NCBI RefSeq assembly: GCF_052324685.1
Contig: NW_027506910.1
Location: 135,660 to 199,659 of the forward strand
Origin: Brachyhypopomus gauderio
Lineage: Eukaryota > Chordata > Actinopteri > Gymnotiformes > Hypopomidae
Direction: 5' to 3'
DNA: 64,000 nt
Both the position numbers and the translations under genes were made by a program. The first letter of the stretch is position 1; the number at the start of each line of letters is the position of its first letter. Under the pieces are notes generated by a model, which was not told the origin of the DNA, ran no database searches, and saw only the letters and a list, made by a program, of their open reading frames with translations. Of the stretch, positions 55,163 through 64,000 are shown piece after piece.

Positions 55163-56733
55163 TATTCTTTAGGCTCTTTCCTCCTTGGAGACTGTGACAG
55201 AAATGTACCCGTTTTTCCACCGCCCTCGAGAACTCAGTCTGAATGACCCCTGGGGCTTGTCCTCTCCACAGCAGGACTACACACAAACACAGAGACTGGT
55301 GAGTTCATCTACAGTACACACACACACAAAAACACACACACACGTATGCACAGACATATTCACGGAGTTAGAGGCAGTTACAAACATACACACATGCAGA
55401 TACTGGCCAGTCTAAGACATGATTTCCAACTCCTAAAGGAAGACAAACAGGAAGCAGTTTGCTTGGCACAGGAAGTGAATGAATTCTGGTGTGGGCCATG
55501 TGTGAGACCAAGTGTGACATTATCACAGGAAGAGAGGCATTGTGTGAGCATCAGCACACACTGCTAAGCCTGGCCACCTCTTTGTGCTGAATGTTTTTGG
55601 GATTTTTCTTGCCGACAGAGAAACGTCTTTAGGGAATCATCCTCTGTTAGGGCTGCAGAAAGGATTGGCTCTTTATGTGTCTATCTCTCTCATTCCTCTT
55701 TATTCACTCTCTTTTTGTCCTTTGTCCATGTTTCTCTCTACTCAATGTTTTCTCACTCCATTTTATTGTTTCTTTCTCATCTTTGACGCTAATAAGTAGT
55801 TTTATCCTGAACCTGCACGCCGATCGTGTTCTGTTCTTGTGCCGTGAGCCCGGGCCGCCGCCCTGTGTGTTTCTGTTGTGCAGTGGGACAGATGGAGGCT
55901 GAGTGAGGTGAACAGGGACTTCTCCGCGTGCCCGTCGTACCCGCGTGCCGTGATCGTTCCCCGCGCCGTCGACGACGACACTCTATTGAAGGTGGCACGC
56001 TTCCGACAGGGAGGGAGGTTCCCTGTGCTCTGCTACTCTCACCATAGCAACGGCAAGGTGAGGACGAGGGGCGGGGCCACCGTCTGTGTGTCCCCATGGG
56101 CCGAAACAAACAGACCAGAGGACTAATTAAACTGACACTGCAAAGTAAGGGAACTGACTAAAACCACCTCCAAGGTGATTCTGCGAAGCAGCCAGCCAAT
56201 GACGGGAGCCAACAGGAAGAGGTGTAGGGAAGATGAGCTCCTCCTCCTGGCAGCAATTGACGAATCGGAGAGGGGCTACATCATAGACACGCGCTCCGCC
56301 CAGCAAGCGCAACAGGCCAGAATGGGAGGGGGAGGGTTTGAGTCCAAATCCTACTACAGTCCCTGGAGGAGACTGCACAGACACATGGAGAGGTACATGG
56401 CAGCTTTACTAGCCACACAAGTGTGTGTGTGTGTGTGTGTCTGCATGTATCTCCTTGTTTATGTGTGTGTGTGTGCGCACACAACAGTATAACTGATGTT
56501 AATTCAGATGTTACCTAGAAATGTTCGTGTTGCTAATCCTGAAGGAAAGCAAATATTGACCCAGTAAGACTGGCGTCCATTCTTTCTTAGCTACACTGGT
56601 ATTATGCACATTTCCTTGATTTAGCGGTTATATAATTATATAATAACATACATGTTGCATGTACATAATTCATTAACATTGTAGCCATTAATATGCTAGG
56701 GGCAAATAGTGATCAGTATTGATAAGTTTCACA

Positions 56734-56802
<69 letters not shown>

Positions 56803-56859
56803 TGCGCGTGTGTGTGTGTGCACGCGTGTGTCCGTGTGTGTGTGTGCGTGCGTGTGTGC

Positions 56860-56893
<34 letters not shown>

Positions 56894-59144
56894 ATGCGCG
56901 CACGTGCGTGCGCGTGTGTGTGTGTGTGCGTGTGTGCGTGTGTGTGTGTGTGTGCGTGTGTGTGTGTGTGCGTGTGTGCGTGTGTGTGTGTGTGTGCGTG
57001 CGTGTGTGCGTGTGTGTGTGTGTGTGTGCGTGTGTGTGTGTGCGTGCGTGCGTGTGTGTGTGTGTGTGCACGCCTGTGTCCGTGTGTGTCTTCAGAGGTA
57101 AAGTTTTGCAGGAGAGTTTAATTAAGCTGGTGGAAGCGTGTGGCGACTCCTCCCACAATATGGACCGCTGGCTGAGTAAGCTGGAGAACTCCAAGTGGCT
57201 GTCGCACGTTCACAGCGCCCTGTCCACCGCCGGCCTGGTGGCAGAGTGTGTGGAGAGGTGAGCGCTATCTGGGATCCGTTGCTCTGGTCTGGAAGGTGCT
57301 GCTCTCAGCTGCTTACATGTGTTTACTGACTGTTTGCTTGAATCCTATTTCTTAAGCGATGTGTCGTTATTGCGGTAGAGTAGAGAAACTCACGTCTTTT
57401 TCGTGGGATATTATTCATGTCTGGGCTCTTTTATTTGCATCTGGTCCTTGCTTTTGTCAGTACTCTACTTTAAGGCTGGCCAAACCTTTTAGTGCAGTGG
57501 GACATACATGAACAAGATAAGACAAGAAGAAAACCATACGTCAAATGGATCTCTCAATCAATCAATCAAATAAAGTTTATTTGTATAGCGCTTTTAACAA
57601 CTCAAGTTGTCGCAAAGCAGCTTTACAGGGTTTACAAGGTTAACAATACTATGGGTCCAGAACCCTAATGAGCAAGCCAAAGGCGACAGTGGCGAGGAAA
57701 AACTCCCTATGATGGTGAGGAATAGGAAGAAACCTCGGGAGAACCAAGACTCAAAAGGGAACCCATCCTCCATTGGGCGGCCCGTTAACACACAAATACA
57801 CAAGTCACACATAATTCACACAATCAGACTAGGTAAAAGGTAGAATTGAAAGTTCTGGGTTTTGATATTGTCACTGTAAATGTCCGTTGATGAATGCCAG
57901 GCTTTTATTCCGTGTCGGAGCAGTGATGCTGGTATTGTAGGCTCCGACTGCAGTGTTACTCCCCAGATGAACCCCGGTATCAGCACATCCACCGGCAGCC
58001 AGACCATCCCCCAGGTGCCTGCAGGTGCCTGTATCCAATCGTCTTGGGTAGAGCCATGCAAGAAGATAGATAATACAGACTGAGTGGACATGAATTTAAA
58101 CCACCGTTGATTTAAATGTACGTAGCTCACGTGCCAGTGATCAGCATGTGGCTCCGGCAGACTAATCTATAGCAGCATAACTAAAGGGAGAGGTTCAGAG
58201 GTGACCACAGGCATGAGGGCTCACTGAGACATTGCTTTCCAGTCAAGTCATAGTCACAAATAGAGTGATGCCAAGACACAGCTGGATGACAGCATCAACA
58301 TCTCAGATCACCAGAAATCTCAACGTCTGGGGGCCCCCAAGCCCCTACACCTTACAAGGGGAATTTTAGCTGAAGGCTTGACTAAACAGGTGAGTCTTAA
58401 GTCTAGATTTAAAGATTGGAACTGTGTCAGAGTCTCGGATTGGAGCTGGAAGGCTATTCCATAATTGAGGGGCTTTAAAAGAGAAAGCTCTGCCTCCGGC
58501 TGTAGTTTTACTAATTTTTGGAACTACGAGAAATCCAGCATTTTGGGAGCGCAAAGGGCGAGATGGGTTGTAGTAATCAATGAGTTCACTCAGATATTGT
58601 GGGGCAAGATCGTCTCCAAGAGACGATCTAACATCTTGCTCTGTGACTCATGGCACTGGTCTTAAATGTTTTTTTTTCCTTGTTTGTTTGTTGTTTGTGC
58701 GTAGGGATGGTCACTCGGTGCTAGTTCATGGTTTTGAGGGGACAGATACCACATTGCTCGTGACCTCATTGGCTCAGCTCATTCTTGACCCCGCCTCCAG
58801 AACATTCAGAGGCTTCCTCCAGCTGTTGGAGAGAGAGTGGGTACAGGTGAGGACTTGTGTCTCTGCTTAATAGATTCTTAACACCTATGAATTATACAGT
58901 AATAATCAATGTCTTTTATTATCCATCCATCATTGTGTGATACGTGTAGTAACTGGGCGTGTACACCCTTCTCCTGTGTGTGTGTGTGGGTGGGTGTGTG
59001 AATGCGTGTGGGTGTGTGTGTGTGTGTGTGCGTGTGTGTGCATGTGTGTGTGTGTGTGTGCGCGTGTGTGTGTGTGTGTGCGCCTGTGTGTGTGTGTGTG
59101 TGCGTGCGTGCGCGCGTGTGCGTGCGTGTGTGTGTGTGTGTGCG

Positions 59145-59180
<36 letters not shown>

Positions 59181-59192
59181 TGTGTGTGTGCG

Positions 59193-59244
<52 letters not shown>

Positions 59245-60544
59245 CGTGCGCGTGTGCGTGTGTGTGTCCATGTGGCAGGCGGGCCACCCCTTCCTCCAGC
59301 GCTGTGCCCGCTCCGCCCTCTCCCACGCCCGCCTGAGGCAGGAGTGTCCGTCCTTCCTGCTGCTGCTGGACGCCGTGTGGCAGCTGGGACGTCAGTTCCC
59401 GCTGGCGCTGGAGTTCAGCGAGACGCTGCTGCTCCGTCTGGCGCGGGAAGCCTACGCCTCCGACTACGGCACCTTCCTCTGCAGCAGCGAGCAGGAACGG
59501 TCAGCCACTAGAGGGCGCTGCTCTCGGGAGTCTCACGGGATACTCTCCGTTATCTCACATTTAACAGTTTGACTGCTTATCTGCATCTATGCTTATTTTT
59601 TGATTGATTGTTTCATAATATTCTCATTATAAAACTATGATTTTCCATCAGCTAAATACAATTGGTAATTTCTGATAAACTAGCATGTGGAAACTTGTTA
59701 CTGGGAGTCTAAATTTCCTCTCTGTCCCTCTCCCACTCTCTGCTTGTCTGAAGATGTTCCTTGCAGGTGAAGGAAAAGACTCACTGTTTGTTCCAGTTCC
59801 TGTTACGGTGGGGAGAGAAAGAGAAGTACCTTAATCCACTTTACGAAGCCACAGATCTGGCTATCTGGCCTTCAGTGCATCCCCAGTCCCTCCAGCTGTG
59901 GACCGGTGAGTCCTTTAAACTTCACGTATTCACTCTCTTTATCTGTTGTTACTGTTATAATTGGTATGACATGTGAACTGGGAATAAAGACTGAAGTAAG
60001 TGTATGACCACATATAAGTGTATGAACACATATAAGTTTATGAACACATATAAGTGTATGTGGTAATTGTTACATTTGAATGCCAGCGTGATAGATTCAG
60101 ATATTGTATTTTGCTATATGAAATGTTGATATTACATTTTGCGTTTTCTTAGACATTCTTCTTATAATTATAGATGTTATTTCTTAGATTTTAAGTTTGC
60201 CGTTGTGCCTAACTGAAGTTACACAACATTTGTGATGAAACTATTTTGTGGTGAGGACACCACATGTTTGTTCCTTTACACATCGGCTAACTATGAAGTC
60301 TGTAAGCTCCTTCAGGTTGTCTGAAGCAGGCATTTCCTGTTTCTCCATGGCTTTGTGTACAGGCCTGTTCCTCAGGTGGACTGAGCATGCCCAGATCATG
60401 GACGAGGCTCGAGAAGAGGTCTGGACTCTAGTGAAAGAACACAAGGAGACAAGTAGACCTGACGGATGTACACACACAGCTCCTTCTCCGCCTGACTCCG
60501 TCACCAGCGTGGGGAACCTCATGGATGAGTTAACTGTATTCTGA
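53365..60544 (+). CDS. mtmr9: Myotubularin-related protein 9 (inactive phosphatase)
   Basis: Ten exons join in phase: 53365-53549, 54753-54870, 55173-55298, 55884-56057, 56175-56392, 57096-57257, 58705-58846, 59279-59499, 59754-59905 and 60363-60544. They give 559 aa (human 549). Residues 1-110 are the PH-GRAM domain (MEFSDHIKT, then [20 protein letters not shown]). The myotubularin phosphatase-like domain follows: [51 protein letters not shown]. The HCX5R catalytic signature is replaced by HGFEGTDT at residues 336-343, so the Cys and Arg are gone, as known for MTMR9. The C-terminal helical part mediates pairing in the family. MTMR9 binds MTMR6, MTMR7 or MTMR8 and raises their 3-phosphatase activity on PI3P and PI(3,5)P2. 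The start fits the family N-terminus; GC-rich promoter sequence lies immediately upstream. Confidence 0.95.
54531..54739. repeat. Two (TG)n runs in mtmr9 intron 1
   Basis: TG repeats at about 54531-54604 and 54669-54739; the second ends about 12 bases before the exon 2 acceptor at 54752. Confidence 0.97.
55085..55160. repeat. (TG)n run ending just before mtmr9 exon 3
   Basis: About 76 bases of uninterrupted TG repeats followed by ATTATTCTTTAG and exon 3. Confidence 0.98.
56736..57088. repeat. Long TG/CG-interrupted run ending just before mtmr9 exon 6
   Basis: About 350 bases of TG repeats with CG interruptions, ending within 10 bases of the TCTTCAG acceptor. Its open frames (runs of His-Thr or Cys-Val) are artefacts. 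Confidence 0.97.
57545..58660 (-). mobile_element. 3' end of a LINE, minus orientation, in mtmr9 intron 6
   Basis: On the minus strand, 58554-58366 encodes a LINE-type C-terminal tail ([20 protein letters not shown], then [15 protein letters not shown]) ending in a stop. A 3' UTR follows, ending AAAAGCGCTATACAAATAAA and a TTGATTGA repeat. The 5' part is absent. Confidence 0.7.
58975..59268. repeat. Long TG/CG-interrupted run ending just before mtmr9 exon 8
   Basis: About 290 bases of TG repeats with CG, CA and CC interruptions, ending about 10 bases before the ATGTGGCAG acceptor at 59278. Confidence 0.97.
59983..59988 (+). promoter_or_regulatory. Possible intronic polyadenylation signal in mtmr9 intron 9
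   Basis: AATAAA lies 78 bases past the exon 9 donor. If exon 9 were not spliced, the frame would run on to a stop at 59976, just before this signal, giving a shorter protein without the last 60 residues. Confidence 0.3.
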
Positions 60545-63500
60545 GGTCAATATAGGTCAATACAGGAGGGCTTTCGGTTCTTCCCTCTTCAAAATTAATG
60601 TCAGCACTCTGGCAGCGATAGTTGGTGTGCTGAGGTCCCAGGAATAGGAACTGACCTGCTGAAATGAAAGTGGTTTTAAGTTTGTGGAACTGTACAGTGT
60701 TAGATAATAATACAAGGACAGTAGAGTATCCTTTTGACCAGGATGTATTTTTCTGATCAAAAAGGACATCAGAAGAGATACGTTTTACAGAATGACTTTA
60801 GGCCCTATTGTGGGTTTGTGAAAAGTAACTACTGTAAACAGAATTAACTATATATTTTTTCTTGAAAACTCATTTAAATTTTCATTGATTCATTTCAATA
60901 TAAATTAAAATGTTGTTTTCACAGGATCATTCACAAAACCAGTCAAAAGGGAGACTTTTTTATTTCAGCTAAATCTAGCTGGTTGTTATAGCCTATTTAT
61001 GTCCACTTAAGCAAAACCTGGGACCCCTGATGTTTTAATCCAAACATTAACAGAACAGCTTTCATTAATGAACAGCTTTCATAATTTTGCTACTGGTTTG
61101 TTAAACACTGTGTTTTAAAGTAGCTCGTAATAATGCATTCGCTATGTAGAATGTATTTTGTTTCCTTTTGGAATGTTATTTCAAATATAATTTTATTTAT
61201 GGTGCAGCTTCCTTGCTTTATTTGATTGAATGGTATCATTTTGATCTGACTGTTAATATACATTAAGAGGTTTGTTAACAGGTTACCTAACATGTTTACT
61301 AGCAGTTTCGATGCCAACTTTTGTGGCAGTGCCCCAAGAGACACTAAAAAATCAAGAAATACAACAGCAAGTTTGCACTCTTGTTGCGCATTGATTGTTG
61401 TACAGTGTTGAAAAGAAAGATCTCTCACTGAACCGCCTAATACCTAAAACTACACTTCCCACCAATATTTTTATATGGCATGTTTACCGCTTGGCCAAGG
61501 ACCAATAGGAAGGCAGGCTCAATTAAAACAGTTAAACAACGGTTATGTTGTGTTAATTCTAATGCTCTTAATCTTAATAAACTTTCATAGAAATGTTCAG
61601 ACGATTAAGAAACTTGCGTGATATTATAACTGTTATTACATCAGTTTAGCAGTGATACTAAAAAAACTTTTAAAACGAACCGGCGATATTCACATTTCCA
61701 AGCAAATTTCAGCATTTCCTAACACTTAGCTACATTCATATTTTTCAATTCCAAACTATTTTAACTTAGTTTTTTCAGTTAATCAAGTGTCTTCATTAGA
61801 ATACTCTGCCATCGTGTAGTTTGTAAGTTAAAAGTTGCTATTTTAATGAACTGACAGAAGCGCTTGTAGTTTCTTGATCTCACAACGCCAAAGTCGACGA
61901 TTCGGAACATGACTTGGTAACCGGACTGACGAGTCCTTATCACAGACGAGTGATGCATCATTTCGGGTTGGCTGTCAAACTGCGTCAACATTTAAAATTT
62001 AGTGTTTTAGAGTAATTGACGGTTTAATCTCAAAGGCTTTGCATTGGTGATCTCAAGCGGAAGTATGGGAAAGAAAACGTGATTCTCGTTTGACATCGAG
62101 ACCCCTAGTGGACGTTTTCAGCCCGGGTATGGCAGTCCTCTGAGATGTATGCAGCCTTTATAAAGTGTCTAAACACAGTATTATCAGAGAGCTCAGCGTA
62201 TTTTATATTTTAACTTGGTAATTGGTACTTATGACAGTTGCATAACACTGCATTTTTGTTAAACACTATTGTTTTACTGTTATTCCAAATAAATGCTTAT
62301 TTCCCTCTCCCTCCTTTTCTCCCTCTCTCTTCCTCTCTCCTCTTTCTTTCTCACTCTGCATCTCGACCCCTTGCCATGCTCACCTCCTGTGTTCTACACC
62401 ACCCGACCCGCGAGGGTGGTGAAGACCCCTTCACGCATGCTAACATGCCGGACTACAATAACTTACGTGAGCTGGTGTATAACCGCATACCCACATCTGC
62501 CTGATGCACTTCAGTGCAGAAAAGAGAATTTTCCTCTGTGTTCTCCTTGTCTTTTCTCATCTCTTTCCTGTCCTCTCATCTCCCCTCTCCTCTTGTATCT
62601 CCTCCCCTCTGCTCCTCTCTCCTCTCCTGGGGAGTTGTACCTGGAATCACATCTGACTGACCTAGAAATTAAAACACTACTAACACGGACAACAGGACAT
62701 CTTGGTAGGCGTCATCTTCAGCCTGCTTTGCAGCCTGTTCTGAAGTTTCAATAAAGCTGTTTCCCAGAGGGCTAGTGTGGCATGCTCGTGGTCTACCCGC
62801 AAGAATTTGGTATACTGATGGCAGGATGTGGCTTTGATGCAGAAGAAGTGATGAAGTGGAAATCAACGTGCACACTCCTTCCCCTTTCACTCTCAGCAGC
62901 CTGTTTCATAGACCAATATGAAGATAACAAAGATAAAGCAAAGTTTCATGCTTTGCTCAAGCAGGGTGAATCCTTCAGCGTACGACATGCCTAAACGTAG
63001 TTGCTTGTGCACGTGAGGGACGGACTGTTGTTTTGGTGGGTCCCCTACGCTGGGCACAGGATGATAAGCAGTTTGCTAAAAGGAGAACCAATGAAGGAAC
63101 AACCAAATAGCAACCGTTGTGGTTTGAAATGGTGAAAAAACCTTTACAAGATATTTTACCATTGCAATCCTAGGTCTGCTTTTGTGGAAAACTGTTCAAC
63201 TTACCATGTTACTGTAACATTCAGAGGTACAAAATATTACCCATAGCATATGTTGCTGACATCTAGAAGTGCACTGTACAACATTTTTTGCTTCTCAACA
63301 TCGTTTCATGAGATTACATGCAAACAAGAAACTATGCGGAGATATATAATTTCCTGCAGGATAACTCATTGTATATGGTCGACTGGTAAACATGGTGGGC
63401 CATGTTTATCCTTACTGCAAACATGACACAAATAAGATTGTTATGCATACTTCATTTGGACACAAAATACAACTTAGGCACAATGGCTCAAATAAGCATT

Positions 63501-64000
63501 GATGTCTACTGGAAAGTGCTGATATTTCAAAGTGGAATATTTTGAAGGGTCAATTAAGTTTGTAATATAAATGTGTGCAGTCTAAATACTTTATAACTGC
63601 ACTTCTGGTGTTCTGAGTGAGTACATGATTACTCTTCTATATACAAAAGATTATGTTTATTCTATATGGCTATTTATGGATATGGCAAGAGGAATTAGTC
63701 TTACATTAACTGCTATTGATAGCTAGATAACTAATAACAAATTAGTTAATTTTAGTGAATTCCTCTCAAAACTTGAGTTCAATAGTAAAACAAAATGATT
63801 GTATTTATCTTTAATGTAAGTGTAATGTGAGTCATGGGTGTCTAGTTGCATATAGTGTTCAATCAAGTTCCCTGTCTGATGTGTCACGTTTCTCTGGATA
63901 AACACCAAATGGTGCCCAACACTTCATCAATCTTTCACTTAAAGATTCCACACTTTCAAAGTGTTTCCATGTCCTTGTATTCTAGCGTCTCTATTGCTCT
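60545..64000. other. mtmr9 3' flank and unassigned sequence
   Basis: I see no gene I can support. A short frame at 62395-62504 (PDYNNLRELVYNRIPTSA, then a stop) and another at 62782-62994 look more protein-like than chance, but neither matches a family I know nor joins to partners. The stretch 63000-64000 is AT-rich and empty as far as I can see. Confidence 0.4.

Noticed and set aside
56688-57261. Cys-Val and His-Thr repeat frames across TG tracts, also near 54530, 55085 and 58975
   Set aside because: Microsatellite artefacts. Only the true mtmr9 exons at their right edges are coding.
62238-62994. Frames ending PDYNNLRELVYNRIPTSA and starting MLVVYPQEFG
   Set aside because: No family match, no joined exons and a surrounding CT-rich tract; not enough to call a gene.

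Overview
This window reads as nuclear DNA of a ray-finned (teleost) fish. It holds intron-rich vertebrate genes with fish-style compact exons, long (TG)n and (TA)n runs, Tc1, hAT, Rex1-like and Ty3/gypsy elements, and no bacterial-type operons, RNA genes or CRISPR arrays. I cannot name the species.

Layout. 1-3164: no recognisable gene. 3165-6691 (+): tmem30a, the flippase beta subunit, in seven exons. 8241-9147 (+): an unrecognised two-exon gene for a small membrane protein with a helical tail. 10461-12302 (+): mrpl42, a mitochondrial ribosomal protein. 12.4-15.1 kb: two decayed Tc1-type transposons flanking a broken C19orf12-like gene. 17480-28237 (+): pcbd1, whose first coding exon is the start codon alone. 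Its 10.2 kb first intron holds a hAT-type element and a two-layer LTR nest, a young and apparently whole Ty3/gypsy element (19181-27322) inside an older solo LTR. 29193-34622 (-): a gene for a PKC-delta-like kinase, convergent with pcbd1. My exon model stays in phase through eleven exons (518 codons) and replaces the usual C2/C1 regulatory half with a new N-terminus built from short acidic repeat exons. A fossil C1-domain exon sits unused in one intron.

35356-46553: a very large inverted repeat. Both arms carry an integrase-like gene remnant and a HECT-like ubiquitin-ligase gene remnant, tail to tail. The outer edges of both arms fall on TTAA, as expected of a TTAA-targeting transposon with giant inverted ends. 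Later insertions (a solo LTR in one arm, a LINE and a hAT-type element in the other) can be dated because the opposite arm keeps each empty site. 46.5-53.3 kb: repeats and minisatellites with no gene I can support. 53365-60544 (+): mtmr9, a catalytically dead myotubularin, in ten exons; at least four of its introns end in long TG runs just before the splice acceptor. 60.5-64 kb: no gene I can support.

The host genes have unrelated housekeeping or signalling jobs and do not form one pathway. The most unusual items are the re-headed PKC-like kinase and the TTAA-bounded inverted repeat with its integrase/HECT pair.
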